DNA of 64,000 nt. Origin: Anoplopoma fimbria (Eukaryota; Chordata; Actinopteri; Perciformes; Anoplopomatidae). Made by a program: the position numbers and the translations under genes. The DNA lies in contig NC_072471.1 in NCBI RefSeq assembly GCF_027596085.1, positions 13,384,310 through 13,448,309 on the forward strand, in the 5' to 3' direction. This document shows positions 38,886-49,731 of the stretch, in pieces. Every line of letters starts with the position of its first letter. Position 1 is the stretch's first letter. The notes under the pieces are model-generated. The model had not been told where the DNA came from. It saw only the letters and a program-made list of their open reading frames with translations, and ran no database searches.

Positions 38886-39221
38886 GGAAACAATTAAATC
38901 ATATACACAATGGTTGTATATGAGCATGTCAAACTAGCTGGGGCTGTCTTTCAAGACAAGCAGGGTGGGTTGCTAACATAGCCACGGAAGTAAGCAAGTA
39001 AGCACTTAGTTCACACCCTCGGAAAGCGACAAGGTCCAGGGTGCTGTAAAAGCCCCTTTCACCCCGGGCCGCACTCTGCGTTGCCACACAGGATATGAGT
39101 TTGTTGGGGGCCTGCCAGCCCAGCCGCTGAGAAGTGAAATAATATGGTTCATTTTAGGCGGGACGAATAAGACACCGTCTAGGTACATAACGGGAAACAT
39201 GGCAATCTTCACAAGTCACTC

Positions 39222-39660
39222 GCAGCAAGAATAAGCATATTTCCCAAAATGTTGAAAAATTCTTCCATTTTGGAATAAAAACAAGTCTTGTCTTTGCAGT
39301 AGTAACGCGCTCCCTCTCTTCTCTCCCTTGAAAGAATAGGTTGTCATTTTAGCCACTATCTGGCCACGAGGTAGATGACATGATTGATACCATACTTATG
39401 TCTGTACGCCAAATAAAAAGGTACGGCCTGCAAACGGTTAGCTTAGCTTACAATTTGCCTAATACCTCTTAAGTTTACAGGTTATATCTTGAAACCCAAA
39501 AGCAAAGTGCAGTCTCTTACTGTTTCCTCCTGTTTCCAGTCTTTATGCTAAGCTAAGTTAAGCCAACTGGCTGCAGCTTCATATTTAACAGAGAGATATT
39601 GTGATATCATCAATTTGCTCATCTAACTCTCAGCAAGGAAGCAAATCTTCAAGAAAAAAG
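39222..39660. repeat. Foldback-type teleost repeat with inverted arms
   Basis: The left arm ends CGGTTAGCTTAGCTTAC near 39450. The right arm starts TTTCCAGTCTTTATGCTAAG near 39533 and is roughly its reverse complement through GTTAAGCCAACTGGCTGCAG and CATCTAACTCTCAGCAAGGA. The arms are about 85-115 bp and imperfect. An extra piece, AATAAGCATATTTCCCAAAA near 39226, matches the outer end of the same family in reverse. The TTAGCTTAGCATAAAGACTGG signature is widespread in fish genomes. No transposase is present. Confidence 0.6.
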
Positions 39661-42600
39661 TTGAACTATTCTTTTTTAAAGTTAAAATATACATTTTTAG
39701 GGGAGAATCATTGCATATACTGTGTGATATTAAAAAAAGCCTTGTGAATACCCATTGCACCTTACCAAACGGAGGTGCTTATTAGAGCACTTTCGTTGAA
39801 TTGTAAAAATAAAAACTTAATAATTTACGGTCTGTCAAAGTAAGTGTTTTGCTAGTCAAATTTGTCAGCGCTTGTAACCCAATAACAAAGCAAGTCTCAC
39901 AGTGCAGAACGTGAGAAACAATCAATCTACCAAAAGAAAGACAAATTTGGAAGCCTCCTCACCATCTGGCCGATGCCAGTCACGCAGCCAACTTGATAGA
40001 GGCGCTGATGCCCTCCAGGACTGCAGAGGTTTAATTCCTAATTATTATGAACTATTTTTTGATTTAACAAGGTGCAAATCGGCACGAAAGGGGCAGGTGT
40101 TGGATAGAGTAACTAGCATGTATCACAGATGACAATTTATGATGCTCTGGGAATAACAAATGAGCTTGGCGTTTAATAGAGATAATGTCATGGTTCTGTT
40201 GGTGCTGGGCATGAAATGACCCGAGGCATAACAGCTTAAAGCAGGGGCATGACTGTGCTAACTCCTTGACTGTGACCGCTGCCCAAATAGGTGTTTAGTC
40301 CCAGTGTGAGTACACTGTCCTATCTCAATGCCTCCTATTGGACACACTGAGATTACATTGACATCGAATGGTCAAGTAGTCACAGATAAAATAGAAGCAA
40401 GACAGAATCACTGCATATACACATCTCATGAGGAATGGAAGGCAAATTAATTTAAATGGATGGCCAGGCATTGGCAGAACAAGGTAATTTTCTTATATTC
40501 TCTCCATGTTCCCCTCCCTTTTTCTCACACCCACACTGTGGCAAATGCCCTCCTGTAAATCTCACACACAAATCTCATCTCAGGGAAATGCAAGCCTTCT
40601 ATTAAAAAGAGGCACGAATGTCAGATGAATATGAGATGAAATTGCCCTATGAATAAAATTCACAGGCCCTGGGTGATTATTACCTCTGGTTTATCAGAAA
40701 GGACCATATTACTGTATTTTATATCTTATAAAAAGCAAGAGAATATTTTACATTCTTGTGGCAGAGGAAGGCAGAGTCGAGGGAAATGTGATGAAGAGCC
40801 TTCGTGCTATTGAATGCTTGGACCAGCTGTTAGTACAGTGGGGTCTGGCTATCTAAACAAGACCAGAAAGATAATTAAACCTTTAATTAGGCTTTTGGAG
40901 TGAGGCTGATAAGAGCTTCAGGTGTCATAGTTACAGAAGGGGACATAATCCATCTGTGTTAATGTCCAACTTGTGCAGGATTCTCTTGTTATGGAGCTAG
41001 CAGCCAATCCACTAAACACATATTGATATGTACCCAGCAGCATTCAATCACAGACAAGGAAAACATTAAACATTTGATTCCAAGGGCGTTACTTAGAGCT
41101 TCCTCTCTCCAGGCAGGGCCGAAATGCTTTGATCTGTAAAAGAGCATTCTTGCTGGCTTTATATGCATTTTGCATGTGCATTCAAGGGAAAGTGTATGCA
41201 GCCACATCTGTTGGAGCTAAAGGAAACTATACACAATACATATGAATCGCTCTCCAGCTGGGAGTTAAAGCAAATGCACCCAAACAGATGGCTTCGGCCC
41301 TGACATTTCCTCTTTGCATGAACTCTCGCCGACTCCCTCAAAATGTCACAGCTCTGTGACCCACGGTGAACGTGTCAATGGTCACGCATGAGGGGAAATT
41401 GATCTCCTTTGCCTATCCAAACTCTTTATCGAGATTTTGATGGATGTGAATAATGCAAAATCTCAGGAGAATGCGGCTGATAGATTGAGGTATGATTGAT
41501 TGGATGGTTTTCTTCATTCGCTAGAAGCTTTGCTATACTCTGTGGAGAGAGATGGGGTTCCGAAACATGAGCAAAAAGGAATAAAGCATTTTCTGCTCAT
41601 CTGTCATTCTAAAGCGCCCCTGCTTTTTGCATCAGCTACCTGTTTTTAAGACCCTTGCTGTTTAATGTTCAGCCTTGTGCAGCCAAGCACGCTTACTTTT
41701 GGATTAAAGCATGCAAGCTGCACAATAGCCCATTAGATGAATATTCATAAGTGAACTTGTAGGTTAGGAATGATCCACAGGTTAATAGAATGGGAAATCG
41801 CTCATTACATGCTGCGAAGTCGGATAATGCCTGAAGCTGACGCTGAGATCAAAATACATGAACATGTATGCACAGGCCTCCAGACACTAGGCCCCATTAC
41901 ACATTAAGAGAGAGTTCAAAGCTATCTGGGGTGTTATGTCATTATCAACCCTTTCATACTGCATTTCTTCAGAACATCAAAGCAAACACATTTCACTATC
42001 TGCATTCTACAATATGATCAGAACTTTAATGCTCAAGAGGGAAAATTAGAACAGATTTAACATCACACTGCTACCAGAAAGGAATAACAAAATGTCACTG
42101 ATTTGTTTTAGATTCAAACAACTGTAATGGTTCCTCAATGCACTGTAATGTGGAGATTATATCTGTTCATGCACAAAGCTACTGTATTGCATCCCATTGC
42201 ATGGAATCAGATGATTGCAGAGGATATGGTATTGTTGCCCTTTATACAGCACATTATGGGATCAAATGTTTCAATCTAATCTTAGATAACTCTGTTAGTA
42301 AATAGACTATAATCTTCTATATAATGCGTTGTGAGAGGATCCAAGTTCACAGCATGTATTCCCCCTCTGTCTATTTATACTTTGAAATCTACTGAAGACT
42401 TGTTGTCTGGCATGAAAAGCAGATTTATTTCTAGAAATCGAATCATAAATGCTGACAATATTGACCGAGAGAAGAGCCTGGTTTTTAGAAACTCTATGAG
42501 ACCGGGCATTTTTATGATTTTGGCCTCATCCCTTTTATTGCACTGCTCGCTAAATTAACTACATGGCTACTCTCTGTTTCCCAATCACATGCATTAATAT

Positions 42601-43760
42601 CTGTCTGGCGCCATCTGCCACAATACTTTAAAGACAATATACAAGGCATACCAATAAAGCAGAGGAAAAATTGCTGGGTTTTACTGGTATTGCTGCACAC
42701 ATGGATTTTCTGTGGATAAGCACACACTTGGGACCTGGCGAGCCTATGGAAAAATGAGTGAGCCAAATAAAGACATCACAATTGTTTAAATTGTATCTGG
42801 ATTTATGTGTGTCCTTGAATGTTGGTCTGTGATTCCTGTTTGCATGTTCTGCTAAAGCGGGAGGATGATGTGTTTGTGGACTAATACATCTAGAATAGTG
42901 GTTGTAATTATTTTCATCAGATCCTGAAAAATAAAAAACTACCAGAGGGACAAAACTTAATTACCCTCTTTTTTTTTGTAAACCACAAAAATCTTTCTTG
43001 CTTTTAACAAGTTTAAAATTGACAGGGAAAAACAGTCCAGTACATAAATAGATACAGTCCAAATATACTATACTATACTATACATATACAAGTTATATGT
43101 AATAAAGTGCTTTTAAAGTGCTGTGCTTTGAATATTTTGATGCCATGAACAGTATATCCTAATCAAATGTCCAGTGTGTGCCAGGTGAGAATCTGACATT
43201 AATCTATACCTCTGATCAGCTAATATGTATTTAACCACCATGTCGCTATCACAGTCTGATTTATTACATTGTTGCTGTTGTTACATAACAAATCCAAGAT
43301 ACTACAGCTGCTAACAGAAAAACACCTGCAATCTCAAATTCTCTCTGAAATATATTTATTTTGAATGTTTCACAATAATAGTTTACTATGTATAATCAGT
43401 TAAGTTTTTTATATTTAGTTAACTACCATTTTCAAAATCCTTCATTTTAATTAAAGATTGTTTTTGCTACTCAAATGACACCAGTATATCTGTAAATGCT
43501 GGTGTTCTGTAATAAAATCTTCATTATATAAATGTATATGGCCATGTCCTTCTCTGCCTCTACCCACTTAACCAACACCCACACATATGGAACATTTTGG
43601 ACAAATTGTGTATGTGCTTTTAGTATTTTTTTTAAATCAAATAACTTTATTTTAAGCTATACATTTGGCTATGCATAACAAAACTATGATATGCATAATC
43701 TCCCTTTTCACAAAGAATCACAAATCAAAGTTTTACAGGGAAAGGGGCTTTCTGTTTTAC
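39661..43760. other. Non-coding, apparently single-copy
   Basis: Mixed-composition DNA without an identifiable gene or repeat. A short run of ACTAT repeats lies near 43068-43085. The stretch is notably free of the recognisable repeats seen on either side. That would fit intronic or regulatory DNA of a large gene, but nothing in the sequence proves it. Confidence 0.5.
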
Positions 43761-43968
43761 CTTGCTGCCTCCATGAGGCTCTTGATGCTCTGAAGCTGCT
43801 TGTGTTGATTCCTGCCTTTGCTGGACCAGGGTTTAGGTGTTGTTGTGATGTTGGTGGTGGTGATGAAAGGGTGCTGTTGGCAGATGGTTTGCGGCTGTCT
43901 GTCAAGGGGTCATCAATGCTCTCCATAGTGCAAGAGTGTCGAGGGGGACTCTTGTCGCGTCATAGAGC
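43761..43968 (-). CDS. Possible exon, unidentified protein (weak)
   Basis: On the minus strand a strong polypyrimidine tract (CCCTTTCTCCCCCTAG) precedes this 208-bp segment and a good donor (AAG followed by GTAAAAC) ends it. The frame containing MESIDDPLTDSRKPSANSTL is open from an ATG to the donor, about 55 codons, and is rich in Ser/Pro/Thr like an intracellular disordered region. The same frame has a TGA three codons after the acceptor, and the other two frames also have stops. A coding reading therefore requires either a start at this ATG (5' untranslated plus first codons) or a later acceptor. I do not recognise the protein. An open frame bounded by chance splice signals remains possible. 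Confidence 0.25.
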
Positions 43969-44454
43969 CTAGGGGGAGAAAGGGAAAGGGGAAGGTGGTA
44001 TGGTTATCAAGCTCAAATAAGGATGCAGTATTTTATTTTTTATTCATTTTTTTCTTGATTTAGACACAGTCACAGCACCATCTTTAGCACCACCACCATT
44101 ATCAATTTGTATCGCTAAAAGGGTCTTTAAAATGTGCCTGCTTGGCTTTGTTCAAACCCGATGAGCTGTTCGGTGCTAGTGTGTCTCAAGGTAACTGTTT
44201 TGTGAATATTAAATATAGAAGTGTGGGAGTTAAACCGAGTCTGATTCTGTAAAATAGTAGCCCACATGGAAACAAAAAACAAAGAGACCAATGATTTGTT
44301 AAGCAATACAATAAAATAATATGTCAGTAAAATAAATAATTAATTAATTCATACTTCAATATTTTAATGTCAATTTAAAATATTTTCTCATACTGCTAAT
44401 GGTTAAGCATATTAACCCTTTATGAGTTTGCCTTATTTAAGCTTAATGTTCTCC

Positions 44455-44765
44455 TGCGAACTATAATGGTCGGTCCACCGCTTTGTTCCAGACTTAACTA
44501 TATCTCAACTATTGAATGGATTGGCACATTCATGATTTCAAGATGAGGAATCTTAACAACTTTGGTGAGCCCCTGGCTTTTCCTAGCCATTTTCACGAGG
44601 TTAAGTGTTTAATTTGTCTATACTATGACCAAATACATGCAAAATGACATTCCCATCAACCTCAATTGTACTTTGTGTTTAGTGCTAAAAAGCAATTGTT
44701 AGCATGCCAACATGCTAAACAACCATGGGCAACATGGTAAACGTAATACATACTGTATGTAAACA
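44455..44765 (+). repeat. Fragment of a teleost interspersed repeat (GGATGGATTG family)
   Basis: Words in order are CTCAACTATTGAATGGATTG, CAACTTTGGTGAGCCCCTGG, CTATACTATGACCAAATACA, GACATTCCCATCAACCTCAA, TACTTTGTGTTTAGTGCTAA and TTAGCATGCCAACATGCTAA. I recognise this order from a common fish repeat with 'ATCTCAACAACTATTGGATGG' and 'GTTAGCATGCTAAC' words. The copy is old and partly deleted. The TATACTATGACCAAA inside is part of this repeat, not a satellite unit. Confidence 0.65.
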
Positions 44766-45292
44766 TTTTGGAGATACGTGGCTTTCAGCAGCAACCAAAT
44801 TCTGTATTAACTTGTGTGTAAGTGTGCACATGTGCATTTGTTGCCTGTTTGTTGGAAGAAACCTTTAGCTCTGCTAACTGGGCGCTGCTTGCAGTGCACA
44901 AGCCAGTAATAACTTCCTGCTTTATGAAATCAATTACCTTTTTTGGCCACATGGAAATGGCTGAAATTCTGACACTGGGCCACTTTCTTTCATTGGCTAG
45001 CAGAGATTTTGGGTTTAAGAAACGCTGCTCGCTTAGCAGATTAATCCCATGATCTCTTAGGCTGTTGATAAGAAACTAAAAAGGCAGACTCTCTTGTTTT
45101 AGCTGTCTTTCCTCCTCTCTTTCTAACAGGCCCAGCTTCCCAAAATGGAGGAGTTGGTATTTTCTAAGTCGAGACAATGTGCTGAATTGGCTCCCTCAAG
45201 AAAGAAGCTGGCAGACAAGGCTAATGGTTAGCAGCACAGGGTCTCTTTTTCTTCTCCCTTGGCCTGTCTGGGGTGGCCAAGCAGCTTTCTTC

Positions 45293-45434
45293 TTAGCGGT
45301 AATTCTGTTCAAACCACTGTTGGATGTGCCTGGAGGGCCCAGAGGGATCAATTACTGAGGCCGGTACCGACCCAGAACCAGGGGTGGGAGAGTGCTGCGA
45401 TGGGGTGGCTTTGTGGGATTCCATCAGGTCCAGC
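45293..45434 (-). CDS. Possible terminal exon, unidentified protein (weak)
   Basis: On the minus strand the segment follows GATCTGGTTCAG, an acceptor with an upstream pyrimidine-rich stretch (CTCTTCCTCTCCGTCTCTCT). It reads about 46 codons, LDLMESHKATPSQHSPTPGS through SRHIQQWFEQNYR, to a TAA stop. The peptide is low in rare residues and looks more protein-like than other open frames in the window, but I cannot assign it to a family. It lies on the same strand as, and upstream of, the candidate at 43761-43968. Because this one ends in a stop, the two could only be alternative exons. Confidence 0.2.
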
Positions 45435-45567
45435 CTGAACCAGATCCGCAGAGAGACGGAGAGGAAGAGATGAAGAAACAAAAAGGAAGTGAACGGAGGA
45501 GGACTAGGAGATACTGAAGGGAGGCACTTATTTACAAACACCAATTGAAAGACCTTTTGTATTCTTT

Positions 45568-45663
45568 ACCAACGTTTCGTCACTAGCAGAGTTATAAATG
45601 CATAAATATAAAACTACCAACATTTCGTAACTAACAGAGTTAGAAATGCATAAATACAAAAGT
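45568..45663 (+). repeat. 48-bp tandem duplication
   Basis: Two adjacent units begin ACCAACGTTTCGTCACTAGC (45568) and ACCAACATTTCGTAACTAAC (45616). Both continue with AGAGTTA, AAATGCATAAATA and an A-rich end. They differ by only a few bases. Confidence 0.85.
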
Positions 45664-45669
45664 ACTTTT

Positions 45670-45728
45670 CAGGGTCATGGGGGGCTGGGGCCAATCCCAG
45701 CTGACCCGGGGTAAAGGCAGGGTACAAT
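45670..45728 (+). repeat. Fragment of a teleost repeat ('GGGGGGCTGGGGCC' family)
   Basis: CAGGGTCATGGGGGGCTGGG followed by CCAATCCCAGCTGACC and AGGCAGGGTACA matches the common fish repeat that reads 'CAGGGTCACGGGGGGCTGGAGCC.ATCCCAGCTG'. The opposite-strand relative is at 3687-3750. Confidence 0.65.
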
Positions 45729-45834
45729 ATGAACAATTAAAGTAAATTGATTCACAATTTATTTGTACTTTGATTAAAAAAAACGGTGCTAGACTGCACA
45801 AAAAACATCTATATAGAGTTAGTTTATTTATCTT

Positions 45835-45985
45835 TTTAAAGTACCTGGGGAGGACCCCCCAGAAACCCCACAGAAGTACAGGCTAAGCCCCAAATCACTA
45901 TTACTTTTTTACCAACTGGCCACTGGCCTCCTGTTATTTTGCAAAAGTGGCCACTGGGCAAAACATGTTGAGAATCCCTGCTCTA
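45835..45985 (-). mobile_element. Possible end of a non-autonomous hAT-like element
   Basis: On the minus strand the segment starts AGAGCAGGGATTCTCAACAT, which resembles the CAGGGGTTCTCAAxC inverted ends of hAT transposons. The other end, with GGGGAGGACCCCCCAGAAAC, is of a kind seen in fish hAT-derived repeats. Only one end was located and no transposase is present. Confidence 0.35.
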
Positions 45986-46839
45986 TAATCTCACAGGGAG
46001 ACACAGACTGGCTCCGGTAATGTCGTTTGTAAACTGGAACCTTTGTAGAAAATGTTTGTGTTTGTGTGAGGATGAAAACAGCCTTTATTTCCACACAAAT
46101 ACACAGCAATGCGCAAAGAGCATGTCTGTATGTTGAATCTTGCCCTCCTCCACTCACAGATAACCTCCAGAGTGTATAAAATATACTTGACACATAAGCT
46201 CACAGTATCAAACATTATAGTCATGCTCAAACTGTTTCCTTTTCCTTATATCTTTCTCCTCTCCAAAAAAGCTTTGATTAGAGTAATCACAGTCTTTTCT
46301 CCCGAGGTGCCAATTCTGTTCATAGCACTCTGTTAACAGCCTTAATACCCCAATCAGGACTGACCTAATAGAACGTATGATTAAGACCTAGTCTCACATT
46401 AAAGAATCTTTAGTAATTATAATTGTCTCGGTTTTCTACATTTTGAGTCATTGTTTCCTACAATGTCAACTGTGTGTTGTATCATTACAAGTGTACAGTT
46501 CAGAGTATGCATCTCAAGATAAAAAATATTCTTCTTTTTGCTGTGTATTTATCAATTGAAAACATTGGCTATAGCATGTGTATACAGCATTGCAGTAATG
46601 GAAAAATAATCTTGACAATTTTTTCCTGCAGTTGGAGTTTGTGCAATTATAACTTATTGAGAGAAAAAAACCCACTTTTGAACATACTTAACAAGCAGTG
46701 AAAGAGCTACTGACTTAAATAATGTTTTACGATGCTGTACGTCTGACTGGCCAAAATCTCTTTCTCTGTCTTTCACTCACACTGCTTTCTACTTCCCTCA
46801 CACTGCTTTTCTGTCTCTCTTTTAAATTGTTCGTCTTAT

Positions 46840-47140
46840 CGGGCTGTCACAAAAGCCGCCAGATAACCCGAGGTGATTTCGTTTTTCCCTCTAATGGCGC
46901 ACTCACTCTGCCTCTTTCTCGCCGAGCTCCCCGCGTCGGTACATGCAGAGAGAGATAGCTCCTTGCGCCGTTTCATCTGCCAGTCTAAAATGGTGGAGGG
47001 CACAATGCAGAGCTTCCTCCTCTCTGGAGAGAGACGGCGGTAAGCCTTTCACTGAGAGAAGGAGGTATAGGAGATGACTGCTGAGACTACACATCGCTTT
47101 GCCAAAAGAGAGCGCTTGGAAAGGCAGCAAAGGCCGCATT
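46840..47140. other. Local CpG- and GC-rich patch with a possible small first exon
   Basis: This patch is richer in GC and CpG than its surroundings (GCCGAGCTCCCCGCGTCGGT near 46921, CGCCGTTTC near 46966). On the plus strand ATGGTGGAGGGCACAATGCA (from 46988) gives a short open frame followed by CGGCGGTAAGCC, a plausible donor near 47039. No TATA box or other promoter element can be defended. It could be a CpG-poor promoter remnant or a chance composition peak. Confidence 0.2.
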
Positions 47141-47518
47141 TGACTGTGGTAACTGTGTGATAAAATGTAAATTCAAATCATTTAGTCTCATGGAGGGAGG
47201 AAAGTATATTGGGAGTGGGAATTAACCCCTGGTTGCTGTGTAAAATAGTTTCTCTATATGGTGATCTATTGCGGATCAGCTTTCAATGGTATGGCATATT
47301 ATTATTATATACATATCATTAGGACGCTGGGACTATTACCAAAACACTAGCGTGTTAGTTTATTCAACATTGTAATATTGTCATAACACTGTAGGTTATA
47401 AAACAGCACAGTATTTTGTTTGCACTACAAATTGTTTTGCAGCTTGAACACCGTAGGCCATGGCTGGATAATCGCTATTCAGGGGCGGGGTTTAGTGAAA
47501 ATTGGCAGAATGTTTAAA

Positions 47519-47720
47519 TTCAATTCAATTCAATTCAGTTTATTTTGTATAGCCCAGAATCACAAATTACAAATTTGCCTCAGAGGGCTTTACAATCTGT
47601 GCACATGCGACATCCTCTGTCCTTCCCTCACATCGGCACAGGAAAAACTCCCCTAAAAAAACCCTTTAACAGGGAGAAAAAAGGAAGAAACCTATGGGAG
47701 AACGACAGAGGAGGATTTGT
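47519..47720 (+). repeat. Teleost interspersed repeat (CAATTCAATT...CCTCAGAGGGCTTTACA)
   Basis: TTCAATTCAATTCAATTCAG leads into TTTATTTTGTATAGCCCAGA, CAAATTTGCCTCAGAGGGCT, GACATCCTCTGTCCTTCCCT, AAAAACTCCCCTAAAAAAAC and GAAACCTATGGGAGAACGAC. This order is that of a very common fish repeat. It is 3'-truncated. Open frames across it (47420-47730) are products of the repeat and not genes. Confidence 0.8.
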
Positions 47721-49179
47721 TATGTTTTGACAGATCTCTCCGGGCTACTGATTATTTATCATTTTTATGCCCATAACGGTTGCTATAAAGCATGCTTCTT
47801 GGCAGACATTTGCTTTTATGTACTCAGGTAAAACAAGAAAATAAAATAAAGTGGTTACTGATGGACATGCAGTTGAGTGTCCACTTGCATTTTATTGTTT
47901 CATTAATACAGTTAAGTGAACCCAAGGAGCTCATTTATAGTCTTAGAGCTTGATATGGTTCATCTGAGGAATTCAATTTTCTGTTAGGTCAATCATTTAG
48001 AGGAGAAACTTGTCACTGTATTGGCAAGACTCTTGATACTGAAATAAATGATGTGCTATGGCTTCACAAGTGCACCTCTGTATGATATGTGTCCTTTTCA
48101 ACTGCAGTTGTGCGTGTGTGCACTGCTAATAAAAGTAACCTCACTCAAAACGTCAGTGTCAACAATAAGCAATGTACATATCAATCTTCATATGTTTCTT
48201 CTGGAGCCGTCCCTAGAAGAATCCATATTGTGTTTTATTGACAGGAACAACATGTAGTCTGCAAAGCAGGGTCAGACTAAGATGAATGCATGGACACAGA
48301 GAGAAAAAGTGAGAGATGTGGTGGGAGATAATGTAAAAAAAAAGATAGCGGGTGAAAGTGAAAAAGACTGAAATGGAGTCAAGCAGAGCGAAAACAAGTA
48401 TGCAATGAAGTTATTTTTAAACAGAAGCACATGAAATGGTGGCCGCTGAGAGGTTGAGGGAAAAAGCACAGCAAACATCTAATCTGCCTTGCAACTCATA
48501 CTAGCAGACTAAAGGTAGAGAAGAGGTCAGCGGTGTCATCCTGAACAACAATCTCTGTGTTTGACAGAGAAAACACAAATTCTCCAACATTTGACCAATA
48601 CACGCAAACCGCCTCCTGACATTTGTCCAAAATAGCCCTTTATGGGGCTGAGTCAGATTGACTTGGCTTAGTCAAATGCCCTGAGGGACATGTCTGTTTG
48701 TCTGCATTGATGTTTTCGCACAAACACCTGACAGACAGGTCGGACATGCTCACTGGACTGTGCAAAGCCAGCAGTCATCCTTAGGCGATATTGGGGCGGC
48801 TGCAGTTTGGGTTTAACCTTGAAAAGCCTTAGGGAAGGGGCCATTTGTTCAAAGTTTACCAGAGGGAGGCTGAGGAGTAAATTGTTTGTTTTGTTTTTGC
48901 CCGTCATTCTCCCTTGGGTCAGCAGATAACAAGAGGTTTACGTAATTTTTACTTTGGAGAATCAGCCTTAACCTTTAATGCATTTCAAGCAATTGTAGGT
49001 TACACGCATGATTGGGAAGTGAAATCTTCAAGACTTTCCTCATCCTCAAGATTAAAGGGAGCATTATATGAGGTCAGTTCATCCATCACATAAATGAATA
49101 TTTTTAGAAGAATTTTAAACAATGACCCCGAGTCTGCTTGTTGCAAGTTATTAGAATCCTTGACAGTGAAAGCTGCTTA
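47721..49179. other. Non-coding, nothing recognised
   Basis: No open frame with recognisable content, no repeat I can name, and no splice-bounded exon. Confidence 0.5.
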
Positions 49180-49202
49180 AACACACACGCACGCACACAC
49201 GC

Positions 49203-49253
<51 letters not shown>
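49180..49253 (+). repeat. (CA)n microsatellite
   Basis: About 70 bp of CA repeats, imperfect with CG-containing interruptions at its left end and uninterrupted for about 45 bp on the right. The open frame on the minus strand here is only a translated repeat. Confidence 0.98.
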
Positions 49254-49255
<2 letters not shown>

Positions 49256-49684
49256 CACAGATGAGTGCTAATAGCTGTCCAGATATTTGACTAGCTGTCA
49301 CCAAGCTTAAAGTAGCCAATGAAGCAAGCAAGAAATACCTGTCACATATCACATATTGTCAGCATAAGCCGATGTGAGGCACATTGACTGACGTCCAAAG
49401 CAATATTTGAAATATGCATGTAAGCCAAGGCTTACAGGGCCACCTTTGTGTGAAAGCAGGGACACATATTCAAAACTTTCGAATTAACAAGCAGTTGAAA
49501 ACATCAGTAGGAGCATGTTAGATCACACGTAAGAATGCACATGCATCTCATTTATTAGCCTAAAAATAAACAGTCACCACCGTATTTGCATATTCAACCC
49601 CCCCTCCGACACACACACACTAGCTCTTAAATCTGTCAAACATAACAAATGGATCCAGCTATATGTTGCCTATGAGTGTTTATT

Positions 49685-49731
49685 TGTGTGTGTGTGTGTG
49701 TGTGTGTGTGGGGGGTGTGGGGGGGGGGGGG
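49685..49731 (+). repeat. (TG)n followed by a G-run
   Basis: About 26 bp of TG repeat is followed by two G-runs separated by TGT, the second about 13 G long. The G-runs are likely to be hard to sequence and variable in length. Confidence 0.97.

Noticed and set aside
43068..43085. Small outpost of the satellite (TATACTATACTATAC)
   Set aside because: It is a plain ACTAT microsatellite without T-run or GAC, so it is not a satellite unit.
44612..44640. Satellite-like CTATACTATGACC
   Set aside because: It belongs to the surrounding GGATGGATTG-family repeat, where a CAATACTTTGGTTTATGACC-like word is expected.
49104..49352. Cys/Val repeat protein on the minus strand
   Set aside because: It is a direct translation of the (CA)n microsatellite.
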